Shown piece after piece: positions 1-11,976 of a stretch of 64,000 bases of DNA. The stretch spans positions 1 to 64,000 of the forward strand of contig JAPYMA010000207.1 in the NCBI GenBank assembly GCA_035041965.1, read 5' to 3'. The notes under the pieces are model-generated. The model saw only the letters and a list, made by a program, of their open reading frames with translations, made no database searches and was not told the DNA's origin. The DNA is from Anisakis pegreffii. Its lineage: Eukaryota; Nematoda; Chromadorea; Rhabditida; Anisakidae. The first letter of the stretch is position 1. Each line of letters starts with the position of its first letter. Position numbers and translations under genes: made by a program.

Positions 1-3000
1 GAATTCAAGTTTACCGTCTTCTCAAGTTTGCCCGGTAACATATTAATATTTATACATCGTTTGATCGAGCAGAGCCTCAGATTTCTAAAAATGAAAACCT
101 CGCCGGAAAATTCCACCTCTGCGATGAGATATAGCTATGACTGTGATGCTATAGGGGTTGGCACATTCAAACCTACTGCACCCTCAACTTTGTCCAGAAA
201 CATATCGATTTCTTCACACCAGTCGATCGACCAGAATCTCTGCATTCAGAAAAATATATATTTTGTCGGGCGATTTTGCCGAGTTGAGGAGGTATAGCTA
301 ATTTATTAAAGCTACCTCAACTAGCGCTGAGGTGCTCATTGATATGCAATAGATCTCTATAGATCAACAGACATTATACATTACAATAGAAATATAGGTT
401 TGAGGAATTCAAGTTTACCGTCTTCTCAAGTTTGCCCGGTAACATATTAATATTTATACATCGTTTGATCGAGCAGAGCCTCAGATTTCTAAAAATGAAA
501 ACCTCGCCGGAAAATTCCACCTCTGCGATGAGATATAGCTATGACTGTGATGCTATAGGGGTTGGCACATTCAAACCTACTGCACCCTCAACTTTGTCCA
601 GAAACATATCGATTTCTTCACACCAGTCGATCGACCAGAATCTCTGCATTCAGAAAAATATATATTTTGTCGGGCGATTTTGCCGAGTTGAGGAGGTATA
701 GCTAATTTATTAAAGCTACCTCAACTAGCGCTGAGGTGCTCATTGATATGCAATAGATCTCTATAGATCAACAGACATTATACATTACAATAGAAATATA
801 GGTTTGAGGAATTCAAGTTTACCGTCTTCTCAAGTTTGCCCGGTAACATATTAATATTTATACATCGTTTGATCGAGCAGAGCCTCAGATTTCTAAAAAT
901 GAAAACCTCGCCGGAAAATTCCACCTCTGCGATGAGATATAGCTATGACTGTGATGCTATAGGGGTTGGCACATTCAAACCTACTGCACCCTCAACTTTG
1001 TCCAGAAACATATCGATTTCTTCACACCAGTCGATCGACCAGAATCTCTGCATTCAGAAAAATATATATTTTGTCGGGCGATTTTGCCGAGTTGAGGAGG
1101 TATAGCTAATTTATTAAAGCTACCTCAACTAGCGCTGAGGTGCTCATTGATATGCAATAGATCTCTATAGATCAACAGACATTATACATTACAATAGAAA
1201 TATAGGTTTGAGGAATTCAAGTTTACCGTCTTCTCAAGTTTGCCCGGTAACATATTAATATTTATACATCGTTTGATCGAGCAGAGCCTCAGATTTCTAA
1301 AAATGAAAACCTCGCCGGAAAATTCCACCTCTGCGATGAGATATAGCTATGACTGTGATGCTATAGGGGTTGGCACATTCAAACCTACTGCACCCTCAAC
1401 TTTGTCCAGAAACATATCGATTTCTTCACACCAGTCGATCGACCAGAATCTCTGCATTCAGAAAAATATATATTTTGTCGGGCGATTTTGCCGAGTTGAG
1501 GAGGTATAGCTAATTTATTAAAGCTACCTCAACTAGCGCTGAGGTGCTCATTGATATGCAATAGATCTCTATAGATCAACAGACATTATACATTACAATA
1601 GAAATATAGGTTTGAGGAATTCAAGTTTACCGTCTTCTCAAGTTTGCCCGGTAACATATTAATATTTATACATCGTTTGATCGAGCAGAGCCTCAGATTT
1701 CTAAAAATGAAAACCTCGCCGGAAAATTCCACCTCTGCGATGAGATATAGCTATGACTGTGATGCTATAGGGGTTGGCACATTCAAACCTACTGCACCCT
1801 CAACTTTGTCCAGAAACATATCGATTTCTTCACACCAGTCGATCGACCAGAATCTCTGCATTCAGAAAAATATATATTTTGTCGGGCGATTTTGCCGAGT
1901 TGAGGAGGTATAGCTAATTTATTAAAGCTACCTCAACTAGCGCTGAGGTGCTCATTGATATGCAATAGATCTCTATAGATCAACAGACATTATACATTAC
2001 AATAGAAATATAGGTTTGAGGAATTCAAGTTTACCGTCTTCTCAAGTTTGCCCGGTAACATATTAATATTTATACATCGTTTGATCGAGCAGAGCCTCAG
2101 ATTTCTAAAAATGAAAACCTCGCCGGAAAATTCCACCTCTGCGATGAGATATAGCTATGACTGTGATGCTATAGGGGTTGGCACATTCAAACCTACTGCA
2201 CCCTCAACTTTGTCCAGAAACATATCGATTTCTTCACACCAGTCGATCGACCAGAATCTCTGCATTCAGAAAAATATATATTTTGTCGGGCGATTTTGCC
2301 GAGTTGAGGAGGTATAGCTAATTTATTAAAGCTACCTCAACTAGCGCTGAGGTGCTCATTGATATGCAATAGATCTCTATAGATCAACAGACATTATACA
2401 TTACAATAGAAATATAGGTTTGAGGAATTCAAGTTTACCGTCTTCTCAAGTTTGCCCGGTAACATATTAATATTTATACATCGTTTGATCGAGCAGAGCC
2501 TCAGATTTCTAAAAATGAAAACCTCGCCGGAAAATTCCACCTCTGCGATGAGATATAGCTATGACTGTGATGCTATAGGGGTTGGCACATTCAAACCTAC
2601 TGCACCCTCAACTTTGTCCAGAAACATATCGATTTCTTCACACCAGTCGATCGACCAGAATCTCTGCATTCAGAAAAATATATATTTTGTCGGGCGATTT
2701 TGCCGAGTTGAGGAGGTATAGCTAATTTATTAAAGCTACCTCAACTAGCGCTGAGGTGCTCATTGATATGCAATAGATCTCTATAGATCAACAGACATTA
2801 TACATTACAATAGAAATATAGGTTTGAGGAATTCAAGTTTACCGTCTTCTCAAGTTTGCCCGGTAACATATTAATATTTATACATCGTTTGATCGAGCAG
2901 AGCCTCAGATTTCTAAAAATGAAAACCTCGCCGGAAAATTCCACCTCTGCGATGAGATATAGCTATGACTGTGATGCTATAGGGGTTGGCACATTCAAAC

Positions 3001-4040
3001 CTACTGCACCCTCAACTTTGTCCAGAAACATATCAATTTCTTCACACCAGTCGATCGACCAGAATCTCTGCATTCAGAAAAATATATATTTTGTCGGGCG
3101 ATTTTGCCGAGTTGAGGAGGTATAGCTAATTTATTAAAGCTACCTCAACTAGCGCTGAGGTGCTCATTGATATGCAATAGATCTCTATAGATCAACAGAC
3201 ATTATACATTACAATAGAAATATAGGTTTGAGGAATTCAAGTTTACCGTCTTCTCAAGTTTGCCCGGTAACATATTAATATTTATACATCGTTTGATCGA
3301 GCAGAGCCTCAGATTTCTAAAAATGAAAACCTCGCCGGAAAATTCCACCTCTGCGATGAGATATAGCTATGACTGTGATGCTATAGGGGTTGGCACATTC
3401 AAACCTACTGCACCCTCAACTTTGTCCAGAAACATATCAATTTCTTCACACCAGTCGATCGACCAGAATCTCTGCATTCAGAAAAATATATATTTTGTCG
3501 GGCGATTTTGCCGAGTTGAGGAGGTATAGCTAATTTATTAAAGCTACCTCAACTAGCGCTGAGGTGCTCATTGATATGCAATAGATCTCTATAGATCAAC
3601 AGACATTATACATTACAATAGAAATATAGGTTTGAGGAATTCAAGTTTACCGTCTTCTCAAGTTTGCCCGGTAACATATTAATATTTATACATCGTTTGA
3701 TCGAGCAGAGCCTCAGATTTCTAAAAATGAAAACCTCGCCGGAAAATTCCACCTCTGCGATGAGATATAGCTATAATTGTGATGCTATAGGGGTTGGCAC
3801 ATTCAAACCTACTGTACCCTCAGCTTTGGATAGTAACATATCAATTTATTCACACCAGTCGATCGAGCAGAATCTCTGCATTCAAAATAATATATATTTT
3901 GTCGCGCGATTTTGCCCAGTTGAGGAGGTGGGGCTAATTTGTTAAGGCTATCTCAATTAGCGCTGACGTGCTCATTGATATGCAATAGATGACTATAGCT
4001 CAATAGACATTATATATTACTATAGAAATATAGGTTTGAG
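1..4040. repeat. Satellite array, ten head-to-tail 404-bp units
   Basis: Units begin at 1, 405, 809, 1213, 1617, 2021, 2425, 2829, 3233 and 3637, each with an EcoRI site (GAATTC). Units 1-7 look identical on reading. Units 8 and 9 differ from them by G to A at unit position 207, a change also present in unit 10. Unit 10 carries many further changes in its second half. Each unit contains an 89-codon open frame, but it has no ATG at its start (it opens at TTG), no known domain and no splice context, so I treat it as non-coding. The array runs off the left end of the window, so its full size is unknown. Confidence 0.99.
283..321. repeat. Imperfect inverted repeat inside each satellite unit
   Basis: GTTGAGG (283-289) and TAGCT (295-299) can pair with AGCTA and CCTCAAC (310-321), giving a stem with a five-base bulge and an AT-only loop. 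Units 1-9 repeat it at the same offset. In unit 10 the right arm is altered (CTATCTCAATT), so pairing there is weaker. The right arm contains CTACCTCA, the complement of the let-7 family seed. Confidence 0.7.
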
Positions 4041-4225
4041 AAATTCAAGCTTACCGTCTTCTCAGGTTTGGCCTGTAAGGTGTTATTTTTTATTCATTTT
4101 TCGATCGTGCAGAATCTGGGCTTTCTGAAAATGTGACTTTGGCCGGGAGATTCTGCCTCTACGAGGAGATATGGTTATTTTCCTGATGCTATAGGGGTTA
4201 GCACATTAAACTGGGCAATCTGGGC
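4041..4225. repeat. Decayed partial eleventh satellite unit at the array edge
   Basis: This stretch aligns with the first half of the 404-bp unit but has many substitutions, and its EcoRI site has become AAATTC. The last clear match is the block around GCTATAGGGGTTAGCACATT, near 4185-4207; beyond that the sequence is unrelated. Decay at the edge of an otherwise homogeneous array is what unequal exchange predicts. Confidence 0.9.
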
Positions 4226-6240
4226 CATCTGATGGTGTGAAGCAACCACCACTTTTTTGGGTAAGCCTGCGGGCATCAATCGTTTTAAAATTGTTCACGT
4301 GATATTGTTAGTCTTTAATGTACGTTGATCAGTAAAGATACAGTGTATCCAAATGAGCGCTGTCGAGGAAGTCAAACGAACACCTTCAGAAAATCAGCTA
4401 GTTCTTCACAACCCAGTAATATCGCCCTTTAGCGGCCATGTGCAATCGGTAGAATCTGTATTTATGATGAAATCCGTATGTTTCTGGACAAAACTGGTTT
4501 GTACTCATTTCACATAACGCTACTAGGTATTGCATGAATTGTAACGGGTAATAAATGCGTTCAGATAAATGAGAATTTCTTTGAGATTAGTCGGAATCCC
4601 TCGAGTGCATGCTTTTGCGCGAAAAATCAGGCATTGACAAGAAATTCCTGTGCTTCCATCGATGGATTGTGATGGCGATTGCAATGATATCATACTGTTA
4701 CCAAATCTGTTATATTATTGATTAACAGCTAAATGCTATAGCATCAGTTGAACTTATCTAAACACATAATATTCGACTGGATGGATTCAACTAAATGGAT
4801 TAGTTTAGTGAATGACGAGTTTTCTGATTACTACAATCTCAATCACTCGAAGTATTCATGCATTATCTTGAACTATCCACTTCGGATAAAATGTTCCTCT
4901 CAGTTATGCCGGATTCTAATTAACTGCTGAAATTAAATTTTTTCATTTCTTTTGCTCTAAGCGAGATTGGTCTATGAGTTTGCGAATGTTTAATGAACAC
5001 TGCACAAATTCACACAGTGAAATGTTCGTCGTATTCATAAGAAAGTTTATTTTAATGTTTTATATTTCACAATTAGTCTGTACGAATAAACAATTCAATC
5101 AACCAAAATTTTAAAAAAAATTTTGCTATAGCAAAAAATTGCGAATGGCTAAAACGACTGTTAGAAATCAACTGGAAATAAATTGCCTTACAACTGAATT
5201 GTTAATGAAACTTCAGAATGAGTGAAATTCCAAGAAATAGAAAGAATGAACAATACAGTAATACTGTCAATATTCTTCGATTCATTTCAAACAAACGATA
5301 ACTCAAACAACAACAACAACAACATGTACAACAAGTAATATACAACATATCCTGCAATATAATTCATCTATAATTACATTAGTAAACAATAATGGCGATA
5401 TCAGTAGCGTTATTATGATGAACATTATCTTAGACTAATATTATCAGCAATAATAATTTAAGTAAATATAGCAATATGGTATAACCACTGATCATAATAA
5501 TATTCTCAATAAAACAACGGAAGCAATGCAAAGCAACACACCCTTTTGATAACGTTGGGCAAGAGATCAATCATCGTTACTGAAATATAACAATTCAAAA
5601 ATCAGTTCATAAAATATTTCCATTTACATATCAATCACTCTCATAGACGACGTTTTCACACAAACTGAACATTCGCTACGCATTTTCCATTTTTCTTATA
5701 AAGCAAAAGCAAACAATTCATTTCGCACAACTTGAGTATTTGTCTTTCATGAGAACAGCGGCAATTGCAGCGGATTCCGAAACTCAAATGCACCAAAAAT
5801 TTACCGTAAAGCCTACATAAAGATGACATGGGAGTCGTGCGATTGATGCAGAATACAATGAATAACATTCGTTGTTGAAGGCAATAATAAAACACAAAAC
5901 GGAATATTAATGAATCAATTAACTGACTAAATGTACTGAAACAAGAAAAACACAGAGTCAATTGAAAACAAGACTATATGGCACCAGAATTGCAATAAAT
6001 GAAATGAAATAAATGAATGGAAGATGCAAGTGACCAATGAACAACAAAAATTTGAAATATTTCACAAAAAAAAAATCACTTCGGTCGTCAAATTTTGCTG
6101 TTCAAATGCGACGTATTCGATGGAATATTGTCGCGAAATATTTTTCCGCTGATATCCTGAACAACAGTGAAGACATGGTCTGTGTAGAGGTTATTTGAAC
6201 AATGCCATACAACTGATTGCAGCATCACTCAACATCTGTG
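4226..6240. other. Intergenic stretch between satellite array and zinc-finger gene
   Basis: I see no exon with conserved content on either strand. The open frames at 4748-4930 (plus) and 5656-5961 (minus) have no recognisable domain or splice partners. An AAC-type microsatellite lies near 5306-5323. TTTATT at 5046-5051 (AATAAA on the minus strand) could serve the zinc-finger gene, but it is about 1.2 kb past the stop, so the link is uncertain. Confidence 0.5.
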
Positions 6241-9200
6241 TCATACAACACTATCGATTTCTTCGTCGACAACGTCACACGTTTCAGGCAATAAAATTTC
6301 TGGATCCACTATCTGCAAAAAAGAGAAGTTATCTGTCGTTAGCAATCTTTCATATGCCTTCATGTAGTCGCATAAAATTGCAATCTATTGAAGAATTTAC
6401 TCAATCTTTGGAAACATCGAGTTTCTACCGGAAAATCCAAATGCAAACAGACGGTAGTGAATACATCAATCTGATCAATAAAATTCCCAGAAAAGTTGAT
6501 ATTCACTCTTTATTTTTACTGTGACTTAACTCGAATGATATGAGTTGTTTCAAAATATTTCGTACGAATAAATTGCGCAGCATTTTCCATCGCTCAACGC
6601 ATAGAATGAACATTCATAGTTCAGTATGAATCAAATGAATGAATCAGGCAGATTACCTCTAAATCACCGTGTTCAATTAATAAATGCACACGTTTGTGAT
6701 AACTCTCGTGCTGTTCCATTGATTTACGATCTGCGAACGTTTTCAAACAAACCTAAAATTTAAAACAAATCAGCAATCATCATTCAAACCATCTTATCAC
6801 GACAAACTGATCGATATCGTTCCATTTCCAGCACTCAATTCATTTTGGCTTCAATGTACCGACTGATCATCACACAGCATGATTGTAGCGAATTCAGAAG
6901 ATCTCAGAAAGATTCATAAGAGACAATGAACTCAGCTGAAGACAATCGTTCTTAATCGATGATGATATGTGAAGAAAAGCGATGAAATTACCTCACAAAA
7001 CAACGGTCGTTCCATCCTGGCCATCGGATGTTCCAACTCGATGTGTTCAGCGCATTCCAGTCGAGACATGAACACTGATTTACACAAAGGGCAGTCGAAC
7101 CTCTCGAACGACAACGCTCGAGCCTGCTCGAACACCTCTTCCAACGAAAACGAGTTCTCTTCAGCGGCTTTCAACAGCTCCGCTAAACGTCGCATCTGAA
7201 AGCAATGAGACAGACATTAACTGAATAAATTGACCCTAATTAAGCGATCTTAACAGCAGTTGCATTAAGCTGAAGCTGACTGCAGCATAAGGCGATACTC
7301 GAGCCGTAATCGTATTGGAGCTGAATCATTGTTGGTTGAATCGATGGGAAATGAACAACGAGAATGACCGAAAGATTGCAGTTGCTTAATAATGTATCGC
7401 ATTTTCATGAGTGGACATTGTCATTTGCAAATTGTGCCGTTTCCATCAAAACGACATGTTTTGTAGAATGAATTTCAGCAACGAACTGGCTCCATCACCT
7501 TCTCGGCGATCGTCGCACTGGGCAGCAATTCGCCTCGACGTATCTTCTCGATCCACACTCGAGCGTCCGGTCCCAGCCCCAGCTTTCGTTTCCGTGGTCG
7601 ACTCGGCGGCGTGAAGAACGGCTCACCGGTACTGCGAACGATAATCGCATCGTCGGGAATATCGGCTGGCGGACGACGATTACTGTAGAATGTGTCAGTT
7701 AACTACAACACACTCCAAACAAAACCGTACGGATTTCAGAAATTTATCGTATTTCACATAACACCTAAACCGTCCCGAGGACGGTTGAGAATTTGTGTGA
7801 GAATATTTGAAACGACTGCGGAGAGTTCGTAGAGAATTCTCATAGTGCAGTGGAATTTGTTGGTGAAGTTTGAAGGAGATCAACAAAAGCGCATCAAGTG
7901 AACGTTCAAAATGTGAGGATATCGACGAAACTGAGTTCAAAACTTCCGAATTAGAACAGTCTCCTAACGGGAAACAATTCATTCGACTCATTAAATCGTT
8001 CATCAGCCTGATTATGAGAGAAGCCTCATAATCAGTGGTGAGGATATATGAAGTGATATACCTCGCGAAAGGCTTCCATGCTTCTTCTAACTCCTCCTTT
8101 GTTGAAACGTGTGTTTTCAGATGTTTTTTCAGGTTTCCTTTCAGTCGACACGTCTTGCCACAATACGGACAAGCGTGTGGTGTGAAGCCACTATGAACGG
8201 AACGATGCTCGAAGAGATTCGACTTGAATCTGAATGCTTTACCACAGATGTCGCAACCAAACGGCTTTTGATCCGTATGAATTACAGCGTGTTGTTGTAG
8301 TCCTGCAAAAACACAAAAATTCATCGATAGGTTGAATAAAATGACTAATGATTACGGTTTTTATGGTTGGTGATTATGGTTGATTAATGATCTGATTATG
8401 ATTTGTTGAATACTGCATCCTGAAATTGTCTCTGCAAGTGGACAGAAAGCTTCCACATCGCCATCACTAGTTATTCTTCAACATCAATTCTAATTCATGT
8501 CAATCATTTTGAGAATGACAATTATGCATAATGGGATTTTACTATATTTCGAGTTTGACGTTTGCAAATATTTGGCGAATATAAATCGCATTCGCTATTA
8601 TATTTTAGACAATGTTAATCACTGATATGATTCAATATTTTCGTTGTGAAGTTCGAAAATTAATGAGACAATGATCGGAAGTTGAAAAAGTTGACAGAGA
8701 ATGAATCGCACCCTTGAACGAAACGAATATTTTATTGCAAATATTACACTGATGAACGGCTCGTGGTGGTACGGAATGTGGCCCTAGATCGTCCTCTTCT
8801 CGAAACTAAACAATTAACTAGTCAAAATTCTATCTCAAACAAATTTTGACAATAAAACAACTGCTATCAAAAATCATTCCTGAGCTTCAACAATCCAAAC
8901 CAATAAAAACTTATATTCAAAGTATAAGAAATTTTCAATAAACCTAAACTGAAGAATTTTGAAAAAATGGCGATTTCTATCGCATATTGTTATTTAGATA
9001 TTCATCATTCGTTGTTAACCTATGCATTGAGTTTATTTGAAATATCCTCTGAACAATCTTTACTGCTGATTAAACGAACTGAATCAGCACCTCGTGTTCA
9101 TCAACGAAATCATTCGGATCCACCATATCGTCATCCAAATGCCTCAATTCATCGTGATCGGTGGGCTGATCAATTCGCTGATGATACACAACGCCATCCG

Positions 9201-9274
9201 GAGTCACATGTCCAATATCAGCCGGATGCATTTGCATTGCCATCCGTCTTCTATCCCTGTTTGTTCGATTTCTA
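6241..9274 (-). CDS. C2H2 zinc-finger protein, probable transcription factor, 7 exons
   Basis: Exons on the minus strand are 9274-9076, 8805-8712, 8302-8062, 7682-7499, 7195-6992, 6752-6657 and 6312-6241 (TGA at 6243-6241). All introns are GT..AG and all phases agree. Counting from the in-frame ATG at 9243-9241 the protein is about 352 residues; the frame stays open upstream to a TTAG acceptor at 9275, so either a further 5' exon exists or this is a trans-splice site. Fingers 1-3 are consecutive: CNICNKIF..HAVIH (about 76-96), CDICGKAF..HRSVH (104-124) and CPYCGKTC..HLKTH (132-152), with short linkers. A basic stretch (RPRKRK) follows. Two further fingers lie at about 264-285 (CPLC..HIELEH) and 296-316 (CEVC..HESYH). 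The first cysteine of finger 5 is in exon 5 and the rest is in exon 6. The role as a DNA-binding regulator in the nucleus is inferred from the family. I cannot assign an ortholog. Confidence 0.9.
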
Positions 9275-9393
9275 CTAACCACGAACCTTCCTTGATTCCT
9301 TCACCAGACTACCACCCTCTGCACCTCAACCTGCTGAAGTTGTGTCAGTGTCTGTTCGTATATTTAAGTATTTGGGTGTTTGCTCTCAATGAG

Positions 9394-9642
9394 ATGATGC
9401 ACTTCAACGAGCAATACCCCACAATAATGAACACGCAACGACCTGAAAAGAATCTCGACAAGCTGAGGTTACCGCCAATAAGTTAGGTGATGTCACATGG
9501 TACGGTAGTAATTAATCAACTGGACAACAATTTCTGATTAGGCGAGCAAGTCGCTTTGCCCGACCCCGAGTGTGAATTCTCACTCGACAGCACAAAGATT
9601 GCGGAACTAGTTTACGGGATATTAAATGATTTCTTACGGTAG
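9394..9642 (+). CDS. Possible small two-exon gene, head-to-head with the zinc-finger gene
   Basis: Two open segments join in phase: 9394-9481 (ATG right after CAATGAG) and 9542-9642 (after TTTCTGATTAG, ending TAG). They would give about 62 residues; the second half, with the sequence STKIAELVYGILNDFLR, looks like an amphipathic helix. Codon use in the second segment looks coding. The donor GTTAGG is weak, the start is a guess, and the frame is open further upstream, so the true gene could extend or not exist. No known family is recognised. Confidence 0.25.
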
Positions 9643-11957
9643 TAGAACACCTTACGATTATCAAGTCAGACTGTATAATGTATTACCCATCCTTCCAAAC
9701 TCACCCCACCCCACCCAGCTATTCCCAAACTAACAATTGACAAGTTTGCAAGGATTATGAACTAATTGATTTGTAGAGTTACATCATGATAATACCTTTC
9801 CGAAAAAATGTGTCATTAAGATCCGATCATCAAACATCAACAAGACTAGTCTTTCCAATTCCATTGCTTAGAAGTGATCATAGACGTACACCTACACTGT
9901 GGATATAAAAAAGCTCTTAAATCCAAATTGCATATGTAGCCCTGTGATCCTTTTTGAATTCCTCATCAGTATACAGTACCATATCATCGAATGAATTTAT
10001 CAATTGTCTAAATCATAAGTCACACTATACCTATCTATCATCCGACAATGGGAGTGACTTAATGGAAGAGCGATTTCACGAAATGGTCATTTGCATACTA
10101 CTGTACGCACTGGTTGAACATGCGTTCGTTGTGTGTCTGGTTGCGTGTAGAGATGAATTGAAAATTGTGATTTCGTACAGTTGTTGCGATGAGAATCTAC
10201 TATGAATTAATTAGCTATTCAATCGCTAACGATGAATAGTTTCGAACGGAAACAGGCGAAAGGTTGTTGGTGATTTTTATGAGAATGGATGGACCGAAAA
10301 TCAATAGTGGCACTTTGAGAGTGCAGAAATGAAATGGGGTTTATGTGTGATGAGAGAATGAAGTGATAATTTTTCTGATAATTCTGATGAATAACGGGAC
10401 TTTTTTTCTGTATTCTTCACGAAGTATTCCATTGAAATGATACGGAATAGGTCTATTCAAATCTCATATTGAAAACCATTCTTGTGAACGGAAATAATCG
10501 ATCAGATTGAGTTTCGTTGATTGGTGCAAAGAGAAATTGGCATTGTTGAATCACGGTATATTAGCTGTGCTCGTTTCCGTTAAGTGTTTACGTGAAACGA
10601 CTACTAACTACTACATCAAACTCTGCTGATTATGAGTTATTTCACATCGAGAATCTTTCCTTCCTTTCGATAGACATGAATTTGTTTCAAAGATGAATCA
10701 TGCACAAAGTACACGATTGATGCAGTGATGAAAGGTTATTTTTGCTTGAGATAAATTACTGTAAGCTTGAATGAATACGTATTGTGAACGAATTTCAGCT
10801 CTAACGCACTTTTCATAATAGAATTTTTGAACATTACATATTTTGATGAGAATATCGTATGGTTTAGCTTATTCGGTTCGCTTTCATATCGGAAAATGTT
10901 TGTTCAAAAATCGTGCGCTCACTCACAGCGTTATCACAATAAAACACACTGCTGCGACGTTCATTATTGAGTGAAACTACCAAAAATTCTACGCTATAAA
11001 AGTGGCTAAATTCATTGAAAACATTCGAATCTAACGGAAAATACGGTTGCAAATGGTAAAAACGGAAAAATTACGGTAAAAAACGAGCGCATTTGAAGTG
11101 GCGGTACTCGACCGTATGTGTGGTAAAGGCAAACCAGTAGCGCTGGGGTATGGTACAATACAGTATTGATGACCGCACGCCTCACACACAGTGCCGGGTG
11201 TCGTATCCGTTGCGTTGCGTTACCGTAGATAGATCGTACAGTAGAGATGCAGAGAAATTTCGTGATTGACCGTGTTAGCCGATTCGAATTACGATGCCAT
11301 CAACGGCACATCTTGAACGGAGTGATTCTGCACCGCGAATTTTGAATTATGGCTTTGCATCAACATATCCGATTGCAATTCAAGAGAATTATAACAGCAA
11401 GCAAAAAATTTGTTAATTTTTCAAATTCTTTGGTGGAATTGTTTCTGGAATCTGGAAATGAGATGTATTTTCAAAGGACTGTGCATGTGAGCAGTTGTGT
11501 TTTTGTTTGAGAGGATTCCACTTGGTAGTGATGGATTGATTATGTTTTAGAGTTTTTTCACCATATGTAATGTTGCGTTTGATCGATATGCATTGGCTTT
11601 TACTAGTGAACGTTTTGTGAAGTGTTCGTGTTAATCGAGAGACTCTTTTTCGTGATATCAGAACTTCCGACGAATATATTTTCAGAGGAAAAAGAAAAAA
11701 TTTCGTTTCTGTTTTCAAAAATCAGAATTTTTTTCAAAAAAATTTTTTCCTTTAGAAAAAATCAGCATTTTGTATTCCAAAAAAGCAGCAGAGGTTTTTT
11801 CGCATTTCTTGAATTCATCGCCAGATTTAGCTTGGTAATTGTTTATTTGTGTAATTTTTCCGAATGATCAAATAGAATTGTGGTATTTAAATCGATTCAT
11901 CGCGATTTTTAAAGACATTTTTCACAGTTATTTACTAATTTGTATAATTGGATTCAG
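9643..11957. other. Intergenic stretch upstream of the PTPA gene
   Basis: No exon with conserved content was found. Frames at 9954-10205 (plus), 10864-11052 (minus) and 11413-11718 (minus) show no domain. A-rich and T-rich runs between about 11690 and 11790 explain the long low-complexity frames there. The promoter of the PTPA gene should lie in this stretch, but I see no motif that I can defend. Confidence 0.4.
11951..11957 (+). other. 3' splice acceptor just upstream of the PTPA start, likely trans-splice site
   Basis: GATTCAG ends 19 bases before the PTPA start codon, and I found no convincing upstream 5' exon. In nematodes this arrangement usually marks spliced-leader addition. A cis-spliced non-coding exon is the alternative. 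Confidence 0.5.
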
Positions 11958-11976
11958 ATTCGTTCAACTGATCAGA

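Noticed and set aside
28..3945. Ten repeated open frames of 89-93 codons in the satellite
   Set aside because: They begin at TTG, have no ATG or splice context, no domain, and exist only because the unit repeats.
6195..6524. Plus-strand open frame of 109 codons
   Set aside because: It is antisense to the last exon and last intron of the zinc-finger gene, whose phases and motifs are far better supported.
6969..7199. Plus-strand frame over the fourth zinc finger
   Set aside because: It is the shadow of a minus-strand exon with a complete C2H2 motif.
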